A DNA stretch of 15,409 nt from assembly GCA_949299435.1 (NCBI GenBank), contig CASGAK010000126.1, positions 1 to 15,409 on the forward strand, in the 5' to 3' direction. Both the position numbers and the translations under genes were made by a program. Below the pieces are notes generated by a model. It had not been told where the DNA came from. It made no database searches and was given only the letters and a program-made list of their open reading frames with translations. This stretch comes from an uncultured bacterium. Its GTDB lineage: Bacteria > Cyanobacteriota > Vampirovibrionia > Gastranaerophilales > Gastranaerophilaceae. This document shows positions 8,128 through 15,092 of the stretch, piece by piece. Within the stretch, counting starts at the first letter, position 1. Each line of letters starts with the position of its first letter.

Positions 8128-8904
8128 ATGAAATATTCTCAAAACGGAGAGCAGTATCATATCGGATTAAAAGCAGGAGATGTCGGGGAATACATAATAT
8201 TACCCGGCGATCCTAAACGGTGCAAAAAAATAGCAGAATACTTTGACAATGCTGAACTTATTGCAGACAGACGTGAATATACCACCTATACAGGATACTT
8301 AAACGGAGAAAAAGTAACTGTAACATCTACAGGTATAGGGGGGCCTTCAGCATCAATAGCATTAGAAGAACTCGTAAAAATCGGTGCAAAGAAATTCATC
8401 AGAGTAGGTACCTGCGGCGGTATTGATATAAATGTAAAAGGCGGAGATCTAGTAATCGCAACGGGAGCTGTCAGAATGGAGGGCACCTCAAAAGAATATG
8501 CCCCCATAGAATTTCCTGCAGTTGCAGATTTGGAAATTACCAATGCCCTGCTTGAAGCCTGTAAAAAATCAGGTCATAACTATCATACAGGAATTGTCCA
8601 ATGTAAAGATTCTTTTTACGGACAACATAGCCCGGAAAAATCACCTGTAAGTTATGAATTGCTTAATAAATGGGAAGCGTGGAAACGACTGGGCTGTAAA
8701 GCATCTGAGATGGAATCAGCCGCACTGTTTGTAGTAGGCAGTGCATTAGGAGTAAAAGTCGGCTCAATATTTTTAACCGTCGCTAACCAAGAGCGGGAGA
8801 AACAAAATCTTGAAAATCCTGTAATCCATGACACCGATATGGCAATTAAATCCGCTATTGAAGCCTTAAAAATATTAATAGAAAAAGACAAAACTCAGGA
8901 GTAG
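8128..8904 (+). CDS. udp: Uridine phosphorylase
   Basis: The enzyme splits uridine with phosphate to uracil and ribose-1-phosphate in pyrimidine salvage. The 258-residue protein shows the nucleoside phosphorylase I signatures: L-P-G-D-P-K-R for phosphate (25-31), R-R-E-Y-T-T-Y (48-54), S-T-G-I-G-G-P-S (67-74), V-G-T-C-G-G (93-98) and the ribose-binding E-M-E-S (194-197). The uracil-side segment C-K-D-S-F-Y-G-Q-H-S-P-E (159-170) and A-N-Q-E-R-E (219-224) favour uridine over purine substrates and, from memory, resemble Firmicutes enzymes more than the E. coli one. ATG 8128 is chosen because AAAGGA (8116-8121) sits 6 bases upstream; an in-frame TTG at 8113 would overlap that site. The gene is 18 bases behind skp and 3 bases ahead of the FlhA-like gene. 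Confidence 0.93.
   Translation: MKYSQNGEQYHIGLKAGDVGEYIILPGDPKRCKKIAEYFDNAELIADRREYTTYTGYLNGEKVTVTSTGIGGPSASIALEELVKIGAKKFIRVGTCGGIDINVKGGDLVIATGAVRMEGTSKEYAPIEFPAVADLEITNALLEACKKSGHNYHTGIVQCKDSFYGQHSPEKSPVSYELLNKWEAWKRLGCKASEMESAALFVVGSALGVKVGSIFLTVANQEREKQNLENPVIHDTDMAIKSAIEALKILIEKDKTQE
8897..8901 (+). promoter_or_regulatory. Ribosome-binding site inside the end of udp
   Basis: AGGAG lies immediately before the udp stop TAG (8902-8904), and the next gene starts at ATG 8908, 6 bases after the site. Ribosomes finishing udp would cover this start, so the two proteins are probably made in linked amounts. Confidence 0.7.
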
Positions 8905-8907
8905 AAA

Positions 8908-10383
8908 ATGTTTAATAAAAAAATGCAGTATATTATAAAAACCTGTTCAGGTGATAACATGCAAGAGCTTCAAAACCTTTTAAACGAAATGTCAATGAAC
9001 GGCTGGGAGCTATACAGCATGAACGAAGTAGAAACTGATGAGGGAATAAAATTTAACTGCATTTTTATGTGTGAAACAAAATCTGAAGAAGAAAACTCCA
9101 CCTCCGATGTAATAAATATTTCTTCTTTCAAAAGTCAGATGGAAAAAATGCTCTCTCCCAAACTTTCACCCTATGAGAATTGTCTTGATATACAATCAAA
9201 AATCAAAAATCAACAAAACAAAATAACAAAAATTAAAAAGGAACTGGAAAAAGAAGCACCGGCTTCAGTCAGCCGCAAAAAGTTAAATGACAAAATTTCA
9301 GCGAACTTAAAGGAATTAGACGAACTAAAAATAAAACTGGCAAAAGCAACCTCTCCTGATGTTATGTATGAAAAACTCTATGAAGAGAAATTGTTAATAA
9401 ATCTAAGTGATGAATTGGTTGAATATGTCGAAAATGAAACCGAGGACTGTCATGAAACACTTTTGGCTGAGACAGTGAAATCCAGACTAAAACTTACTGA
9501 AGAGCTGGGATATGTTATACCTAAAATAGTATTTCAAGATGATGAAAACCTTAACCCTTATGAATTTGCAATAAAAATAAGGGGTCTTGAAGTATTCAGA
9601 GCATGTGTATATCCGAATTACACAATGTTTTATGACAAAGACTTACATTTAGATAGCAAAATTAAAAATGCAATATATGATATTGACTTTATAACAGGTG
9701 AAAAGATTGTATGGCTTGAAAAGTCGAAAACACAAAACTTTTGGGAAAAAGGGATCACAGGAGCTGAATACATTGCAAAAGCATTGGAATATACCTCAAT
9801 AAAATATGTAGATGAATTGATGGACTACTCTGATGTAGAAAAATATATAGATATAGTAAGCAAAAAAAATGAATTTCTTGTAGAGAATTTGATACCTGAT
9901 TTTATATCAATATCAGATTTAAAATTTATATTAACCAGCTTAATAAAAGAGCGAGTATCCATAAAAGATATTGTATATTTATTTGAAAAAATGAACGACT
10001 ACGCTGAAGACAGTGCAAAATCAGACTTATTAAAAAAAGTACGTCTTGCACTATCAAGAAGGATTTGTGCACCTTATGCAAATGAAAACGGTGTAATAAG
10101 TCTTTTTGAATTGTCCGATAAAACTATTGATGCGTTTATGCCAAGTTTTGAAGAAGATGAAAATTTTATAATAAAAATAGATGGAGAATATGCCGAAAAA
10201 TTAGCTCAAAAAATAATTAAGAAGGCAAAACAAATGGATATTAACGAGCCTAAAATCTTAGTTCCCATGGAATTAAGACATTTATTTTTCTCATTGCTCT
10301 CCAATTATATGAGTAATATTGTGGTACTAACTCGAGAAGAAATTGGCTGTAATTACGGAATAGAAATTTTAGGTATCATATAG
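8908..10383 (+). CDS. Soluble FlhA C-terminal-domain (FHIPEP-like) protein with N-terminal DUF4177-like domain
   Basis: The protein has 491 residues and no membrane segment. Residues about 6-55 look like a DUF4177-type small domain: Y-I-I-K, then L-Q-N-L-L-N-E-M, N-G-W-E-L-Y-S and a closing C-I-F-M strand. Residues about 93-148 are a Lys/Glu/Leu-rich coiled coil. Residues about 160-491 follow the cytoplasmic domain of FlhA/SctV export-gate proteins: E-E-L-G-Y-V-I-P (198-205), I-R-G-L-E-V (224-229), L-V-E-N-L-I-P-D (324-331), I-K-E-R-V-S-I-K-D-I (346-355), Y-A, K-V-R-L-A-L-S-R-R-I-C (377-387) and a last beta-strand region ending E-E-I-G. In FlhA this domain forms a nine-membered ring that receives substrates and chaperones, but it is joined to about 330 residues of membrane domain that are missing here. 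No flagellar or type III gene is visible. The family match is by eye; the role is unknown. Confidence 0.8.
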   Translation: MFNKKMQYIIKTCSGDNMQELQNLLNEMSMNGWELYSMNEVETDEGIKFNCIFMCETKSEEENSTSDVINISSFKSQMEKMLSPKLSPYENCLDIQSKIKNQQNKITKIKKELEKEAPASVSRKKLNDKISANLKELDELKIKLAKATSPDVMYEKLYEEKLLINLSDELVEYVENETEDCHETLLAETVKSRLKLTEELGYVIPKIVFQDDENLNPYEFAIKIRGLEVFRACVYPNYTMFYDKDLHLDSKIKNAIYDIDFITGEKIVWLEKSKTQNFWEKGITGAEYIAKALEYTSIKYVDELMDYSDVEKYIDIVSKKNEFLVENLIPDFISISDLKFILTSLIKERVSIKDIVYLFEKMNDYAEDSAKSDLLKKVRLALSRRICAPYANENGVISLFELSDKTIDAFMPSFEEDENFIIKIDGEYAEKLAQKIIKKAKQMDINEPKILVPMELRHLFFSLLSNYMSNIVVLTREEIGCNYGIEILGII

Positions 10384-10398
10384 CAAAAAAAATTTTCA
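10381..10398 (+). repeat. A-tract element, copy 1 (shared with 13470-13488)
   Basis: TAGC, eight A, TTTT, CA. Nearly the same string, with nine A, occurs upstream of the 13530 gene. Here the TAG is also the stop codon of the FlhA-like gene. AnTn tracts of this kind bend DNA and can act as promoter UP elements; the TATAAT of the next gene starts 25 bases after the T of TAGC. Chance similarity in AT-rich DNA is possible. Confidence 0.4.
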
Positions 10399-10405
10399 CA
10401 AGTTT

Positions 10406-10411
10406 TATAAT
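10406..10411 (+). promoter_or_regulatory. Possible -10 box directly before the GH77 gene
   Basis: A perfect TATAAT ends 3 bases before ATG 10415, and no Shine-Dalgarno sequence is present. A transcript from it would begin at or just inside the start codon. No clear -35 hexamer is seen; an A-tract element lies just upstream. Confidence 0.4.
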
Positions 10412-10414
10412 AGC

Positions 10415-12448
10415 ATGCACATATCACCTATACAAAACAGATTATATAATAATTTTTCATTTCAACGCAGACCAAGAAAAGGTCAAGAAGCCGAGGATTA
10501 TCAAAAGACCATTGAAAAAGGTTTTGAAGTAGCAGGGGTAAAAGAAAGGATTGCAATTACCCATGGTTCTGTTTTTCCGTCAGTCAAAAGGGATTCATTT
10601 ATAGGCTCACCCTATGGCGAAGGTGCAAAAGAATGGATTAATTTCCTAATTCTGAATGGTTTTAACGGAAATCAATTAGGTCCAAACGGAGAATTGTCAG
10701 GTAAAAATATTTCTCCATATAATTCATCAGCCTTAAACGAGAACCCGCTGTTCTTAGATTTAAAACTACTAACGACAAAAGAATATGGCAAACTTTTAAC
10801 CAATAAAACATATGAATATCTGACAGCACCGATTAAGAAAAACAATCCTAAAAACTATACCTTCACTAATTTTAATGAAACAAGTATAGCACATTATTTA
10901 GGGTTTAACGAGGCATATAACAACTTCAAACAGGATTTAAAAAGACAAACAGTAGAAGCGACCCAACTTAACAAAGAATTTATAGAATTTAAAGAATCAA
11001 AAGGCTCAAGTAACATAACCAAAGGACAAAAAACAGAAGAAGAAGGGCTATACAAAATATTAGTTTTTGAAAATCAGACTGAGGATTTGAGCAAATGGGA
11101 TCCGCTTGATGCAAATTTGATAGCCGAAAAAAGGAAAGGTAACCCCAAAGCAATAGCTCACTATGAAGTGCTAAAAAAAGAATATAGTGACGCGATTGAA
11201 CGCTATCAATTTGAGCAATTTTTAATTACAAAACAAATAAAAGAAAACAAAGATTTTCGTGATGAGCACAATTTCAAATATTTTTCAGATTTGCTTGTAG
11301 GTTGCTCAAAAATGGATTACTGGCGATACAAAGATGCCTTTTTAGATGACTATAAAATGGGATCCTTTGAACATGGAAATACCCCATACCAATTGTGGAG
11401 CATTCCGGTAATTAATCCAAGAAAACTTTTCTTAGGTCCCAATGCCCTTGATATAGGCGGAGTATTTTTGACAGAAAAAATAGAGCACGCACTGGAAAAT
11501 TGTGAAAACATTCGAATTGACCACGTATTAGGTTTGATAGAACCTTTCATATACAAAGAAAGTACCGTTAAATATGATGATAACGGTAAACAAATAAAAA
11601 GTGAAATATATGGTAATTTTGTATCAAAACTTCCCGGAGATGACGGCAGACCACTTGATGATTATGGAAGTTATCCGCAAATCCTGGAAAGAATAGTATT
11701 ACCCATATTAAAAAGACATAACCTGAAACCTCAAGATGCCGTATGGGAAACTATATGCTGTGAGCCTGATAAATTCAAAGAAGTATACTATGGAAGACTA
11801 AACCTCCCAAGAATTGTTCAAACTGAATATTCTCCTGCAGAAAAACAAGGTAACGAGAATTGGTTTTTAGTCGGCTCCCATGATTCAAATCCTGCAATAA
11901 ATATGCTAAGACAAGACGGAGGAAATATAAGAAATCAAAATACTTGGGACGCACAATATCTTGCTGGCTATCTTCACCAAGACCCAGCAAGAGCAAAAGA
12001 ACGAGATGAATTCTGCCAAAAAATAGCAAATTCTATAAATGGCATACCTAAACTTGGAAATAATTTAGCAAAAGCAGATAAAGAACTGATCAAAGCCAAA
12101 TTTGCAGAATTGTTTACAAAAGAAAAAGTTATGGTATCATTCGCTGATATCTTGGGCATTACCGACAAAAATATTGTATACAATATTGGAGGCGATAAAA
12201 ACGATATTTATTGGAAATTAAGAATTGCACCAGATTTTATAAATAAATATTATGACAATCTATCAAGTGATAATCCTACAGCTTTAAATATACCTGAAGT
12301 CTTGAAAATTGCAGTACAGGCAAAACTTGATATGCAAATAGCACAAAGTCAAAATAAAGATGCAACCCGAAAAGAATTATATGAAAAATACACACCACTA
12401 ATCGAAAAACTTGACTATTATGCAGAAATGCTAAAAGAAAAAGAATAA
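10415..12448 (+). CDS. malQ: Divergent 4-alpha-glucanotransferase (GH77, MalQ-like)
   Basis: GH77 enzymes move alpha-1,4-glucan segments between chains in maltodextrin and glycogen metabolism. The 677-residue protein keeps the family's N-terminal S-P-Y...N-E-N-P-L-F-L-D-L (100-116) and three catalytic positions: the nucleophile in R-I-D-H (D369), the acid/base in V-W-E-T (E445; most members have A-E-D) and H-D in G-S-H-D (489-490). The usual G-D-L-P-I-F-V strand is not visible, and G-Q-L-W-G-N-P is replaced by Y-Q-L-W-S-I-P, so it is a diverged member. Residues about 185-245 hold a charged insertion. The first 18 residues (MHISPI...YNNFSFQR) are neither catalytic nor a signal peptide and resemble the start of the 13530 protein. 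ATG 10415 has no Shine-Dalgarno site but is supported by that shared start. The gene ends at a strong terminator. Confidence 0.85.
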   Translation: MHISPIQNRLYNNFSFQRRPRKGQEAEDYQKTIEKGFEVAGVKERIAITHGSVFPSVKRDSFIGSPYGEGAKEWINFLILNGFNGNQLGPNGELSGKNISPYNSSALNENPLFLDLKLLTTKEYGKLLTNKTYEYLTAPIKKNNPKNYTFTNFNETSIAHYLGFNEAYNNFKQDLKRQTVEATQLNKEFIEFKESKGSSNITKGQKTEEEGLYKILVFENQTEDLSKWDPLDANLIAEKRKGNPKAIAHYEVLKKEYSDAIERYQFEQFLITKQIKENKDFRDEHNFKYFSDLLVGCSKMDYWRYKDAFLDDYKMGSFEHGNTPYQLWSIPVINPRKLFLGPNALDIGGVFLTEKIEHALENCENIRIDHVLGLIEPFIYKESTVKYDDNGKQIKSEIYGNFVSKLPGDDGRPLDDYGSYPQILERIVLPILKRHNLKPQDAVWETICCEPDKFKEVYYGRLNLPRIVQTEYSPAEKQGNENWFLVGSHDSNPAINMLRQDGGNIRNQNTWDAQYLAGYLHQDPARAKERDEFCQKIANSINGIPKLGNNLAKADKELIKAKFAELFTKEKVMVSFADILGITDKNIVYNIGGDKNDIYWKLRIAPDFINKYYDNLSSDNPTALNIPEVLKIAVQAKLDMQIAQSQNKDATRKELYEKYTPLIEKLDYYAEMLKEKE

Positions 12449-12450
12449 TA

Positions 12451-12478
12451 AAAAAAGTGCCAAAATTGGCACTTTTTT
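12451..12478. terminator. Bidirectional intrinsic terminator
   Basis: The stem GTGCCA/TGGCAC (12457-12462 and 12467-12472) with an AAAT loop is flanked by six A on the left and six T on the right. It therefore forms a hairpin followed by a U-run in RNA of either strand. It lies 2 bases after the GH77 stop and 20 bases beyond the stop of the convergent minus-strand gene, so it can end both transcripts. Confidence 0.93.
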
Positions 12479-12497
12479 ATTATTTTACATTATAGAT

Positions 12498-13343
12498 TTA
12501 ATCCCTATGTATACCTATTTGGTATCCTGGAACACATAAAAATGCAGGCACAGTTCTTGTAATAGCTGTGGACATAGCTGATTTATCCGCCATTAACGTA
12601 ACTGCCATACTCAAGTCATCAACATGCGGAGCAAAATCTGTTTTTTTAATTTTTCTTTCAACATGTTTATGATAAATTTTTTCATTAATAAAATTAGACA
12701 ATTTATTTCCTGCGACAATACCAACTCCAAGCCCGAGAACAGTCAAAGCAGCAGAAGGCAATGCTTTTAAAATTTTATTAAAGTACTTAATTCCCTTACC
12801 GCTAAGCCCAGGAGCCTGAGGTACATAACTCAAAATTTTTGCTTTATTTTTATCATAAAAATGAGATACACCACTTACACAAATTACAGGAACTAAAACA
12901 TTACCCAGCAATTGATTTACAGTTTCTCTCAGTTTACCTTTAAAGTATTTTTTATCGTCAAAAGCAGCCCCACCTGCCAAACCTCCTAAAGCAGAGGCCC
13001 CGGCAAGCGTAAGAATTTCTTTTTCCTCTATTTCCATTAATTTTGCATCTGGATTTTTTTTGCTGAAAATTTTAAACATAGCCCAATTTTTTGGACTTTG
13101 TGAAAAAATAACTTTTGGATTAAGCGAAAATCCCTGCTTTTTAGCCACAAAAGCTGATGCAATGGCAACACCGGCTACAGAACTTAAAAGTACTTTTCGT
13201 TTTAATGATGAATCTACAAATTCATCAGATCTATCCTTATTAGAGATAGAAGTTTTTTCATAAGATTTACTTGGACTTGTTTTTTTTAAATTATTATAAT
13301 GATGTTTTTCTAAATTAGAATTTGATACACGACTGAATGTCAT
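12498..13343 (-). CDS. Membrane protein of unknown function
   Basis: The 281-residue protein is not recognised. After a polar, Ser/Lys/His-rich N-terminal 48 residues there are about four hydrophobic, Gly/Ala-rich segments: about 50-67, 109-128, 143-160 and 195-213. The second (A-G-A-S-A-L-G-G-L-A-G-G-A-A-F) is rich in small residues, as in tightly packed membrane helices. The last hydrophobic segment runs into N-K-L-S-N-F-I-N-E-K-I-Y (213-224), a pattern that recurs three times in the divergently transcribed neighbour. There is no cleavable signal peptide. AGAAGG (13353-13358) lies 9 bases before ATG 13343 and supports that start; a TGC-TAGAAT box lies upstream. Its 3' end faces the GH77 gene across a shared terminator. 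The function is unknown. Confidence 0.7.
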   Translation of the reverse strand: MTFSRVSNSNLEKHHYNNLKKTSPSKSYEKTSISNKDRSDEFVDSSLKRKVLLSSVAGVAIASAFVAKKQGFSLNPKVIFSQSPKNWAMFKIFSKKNPDAKLMEIEEKEILTLAGASALGGLAGGAAFDDKKYFKGKLRETVNQLLGNVLVPVICVSGVSHFYDKNKAKILSYVPQAPGLSGKGIKYFNKILKALPSAALTVLGLGVGIVAGNKLSNFINEKIYHKHVERKIKKTDFAPHVDDLSMAVTLMADKSAMSTAITRTVPAFLCVPGYQIGIHRD

Positions 13344-13363
13344 AATTAACTACCTTCTTACAC

Positions 13364-13372
13364 ATTCTAGCA
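13364..13372 (-). promoter_or_regulatory. Extended -10 promoter of the minus-strand membrane gene
   Basis: On the minus strand TGC-TAGAAT has the extended -10 form, with TAGAAT at 13364-13369. It lies just upstream of the AGAAGG ribosome-binding site, giving a leader of about 13-15 bases. The -35 region is a T-run without a clear hexamer. Confidence 0.45.
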
Positions 13373-13469
13373 AAAACATGAAAAAAAAAATTCTTGTTAC
13401 TACTAAAATAAAAATTAACAAAACTTTAAATCCCCCAGTGTAACAAACTATTAAAAAAGAATAAAAAAT

Positions 13470-13488
13470 TAGCAAAAAAAAATTTTCA
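13470..13488 (+). repeat. A-tract element, copy 2 (shared with 10381-10398)
   Basis: TAGC, nine A, TTTT, CA, differing from the copy before the GH77 gene by one A. A TATTAA box (13493-13498) follows 23 bases after its first T, and an AATAAT box (13517-13522) lies 7 bases before ATG 13530. Either could be the -10 of the downstream gene. The rest of the 186-base divergent intergenic region (13344-13529) is A/T-rich, contains a ten-A run at 13381-13390 and shows no ORF or hairpin. Confidence 0.4.
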
Positions 13489-13529
13489 GGAATATTAAAC
13501 AAATTGTAATTATTTTAATAATCAAACCT

Positions 13530-15092
13530 ATGTCTATAAAGCCGATAATACCTAATAACACCTACAATTCTCGCCATTTCATAAAAGGAATGGCTAGTCG
13601 CGGGCTAGCCCCCTTAATTTTACTGGAAGCCTGTGTTGAATTTGGAAGAACATACCAAGCAGCTAAAAGAGGCGGCTTTGATGAAGGCAGAGAAAGAATA
13701 ACCGAAGAAATGACCGGAGCTATATTTTGGTTCAGCGGAGTAAAAGGCTGCAATAAATTGATTGATTACACAGTAGGAAATAAATTGCTTAAACTGCCTG
13801 AAACGAACTTTGATGTAGGCAAAGATTCCCTCCACAATCCACTTAAAAATTACATAAAAAAATACGGAATTTCTGAAAAGAAAATTGCTAATTTTAAATT
13901 TGCAAAAGTAGCAAGCAGTATAATTATTGCAAACTGCTTAGTTGGCTTTTTAGTTCCAAAACTAAACCAATCAATCACAAAATATTACCGAAAAAACAGG
14001 AAAACCTCAGAACAATCTCCGACAAATACTAATACTAATACATTTAATCCTCAAAAAGTTTCAATAGCTGAATTTTTAAATAAAACAAACGATAAAAAAG
14101 CACCGACAACTTTTACAGGCTTAATAAATACTCAGACCTTGCTCTCTTTGGCAAATCATTTTGAAAACGACGCTAAATACCAGCTTTTATCAACAGACGT
14201 TGGAATCGCAAGCGGTCGTACTATAATGGCGAGAAATAACGATGAACGCAGAGAAATTTTGATAAGAGATTTAAGCTCAATTTATTTCTACATGTTCAAC
14301 ATGCCAAATATGAATAAATGGCTAAACAAACTTGAAGATGGCTATAAAACAAGACTAGACCCTGTATCTGCTAAATATGCAACAGATGAATTTAAACAAT
14401 TGCTAAAAGAAAATAATGGACAAATGAGCATTGAAAACTTCCGCAAACACGTACTCGACTCGGGCAAATACCAAAATCCGATAACTGAAAGTATGAATAC
14501 AAAATTTGCAGAAAATGATAAAAACATAATAACCCTTGACGACTTTTTATCTGAACTTCAAAAAACTTACAAAGGAGAAGAATACGCAAAACTTTCAAAA
14601 ATTGCATCAGATATGGCAGACTTACAACCTGCAATTGAAGATATAAAAATACTTTCAAAAAGCCAAGTAGAAAGTATCTTTAAAGGCGGTTACATAAATG
14701 ATCCGCAGTTTTTGGATAATTTATTTGAAATAGCAACAAAAGAAGATATTCCATTTAAAAAGAATCTCAAATCAGACCGTAAAAACCCGCTTAAATTTGT
14801 ATCTCAAGCTGAACTTGAAGGTATAAGACAAGATGCAATAAATTATGTAGAAGATATTATCAAACGTGCTAAAAATGGCATAATTACAGAAGATACCTTA
14901 AATAAAGCCTGCCGAGCAAACTTTATTAAAAATTCACTTAACTGGGGCACTGGATTTATAATCTCAGCAGCATTCCTATCAACTTTTATCCCGAAAATTC
15001 AATACTGGGTAACCCAAAAACTTACAGGACAAAATGCATTTCCAGGCACAAGAGACCTTGAGAACCAAAATAAAATCAATACAAAAGCCTAA
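13530..15092 (+). CDS. Unknown membrane-associated protein with repeated helix plus [NP]K[LI] modules
   Basis: The 520-residue protein is not recognised. Hydrophobic segments at about 61-74, 127-143 and 472-488 are each followed directly by a related motif: N-K-L-I-D-Y-T-V-G-N-K-L (75-86), P-K-L-N-Q-S-I-T-K-Y-Y (143-153) and P-K-I-Q-Y-W-V-T-Q-K-L (488-498). Between the second and third lies a ~300-residue, mostly polar and helical region (about 175-465), preceded by an Asn/Thr linker made of TN repeats (about 166-171). Within it D-V-G-I-A-S-G-R (223-230) and R-N-N-D-E-R-R-E (235-242) are candidate conserved spots. The N-terminus, M-S-I-K-P-I with Y-N at 12-13, resembles that of the GH77 enzyme. 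No Shine-Dalgarno sequence precedes ATG 13530. It is transcribed away from the membrane protein at 12498-13343, which carries the same module once. Confidence 0.72.
   Translation: MSIKPIIPNNTYNSRHFIKGMASRGLAPLILLEACVEFGRTYQAAKRGGFDEGRERITEEMTGAIFWFSGVKGCNKLIDYTVGNKLLKLPETNFDVGKDSLHNPLKNYIKKYGISEKKIANFKFAKVASSIIIANCLVGFLVPKLNQSITKYYRKNRKTSEQSPTNTNTNTFNPQKVSIAEFLNKTNDKKAPTTFTGLINTQTLLSLANHFENDAKYQLLSTDVGIASGRTIMARNNDERREILIRDLSSIYFYMFNMPNMNKWLNKLEDGYKTRLDPVSAKYATDEFKQLLKENNGQMSIENFRKHVLDSGKYQNPITESMNTKFAENDKNIITLDDFLSELQKTYKGEEYAKLSKIASDMADLQPAIEDIKILSKSQVESIFKGGYINDPQFLDNLFEIATKEDIPFKKNLKSDRKNPLKFVSQAELEGIRQDAINYVEDIIKRAKNGIITEDTLNKACRANFIKNSLNWGTGFIISAAFLSTFIPKIQYWVTQKLTGQNAFPGTRDLENQNKINTKA
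14025..14041 (+). repeat. In-frame hexanucleotide repeat (AATACT)
   Basis: Two full and one nearly full copy of AATACT encode the Thr-Asn run in the linker after the second hydrophobic segment of the 13530 protein. Gain or loss of a unit would keep the reading frame and only alter linker length. Confidence 0.5.

Noticed and set aside
8908..10383. A broken full-length flhA (pseudogene)
   Set aside because: The frame is intact with its own start and ribosome-binding site, and the upstream bases are an intact udp, so no decayed membrane-domain sequence is present.
13344..13529. A small RNA or riboswitch in the divergent intergenic region
   Set aside because: The sequence is nearly all A/T runs with no GC-containing stem; only promoter-type elements can be supported.
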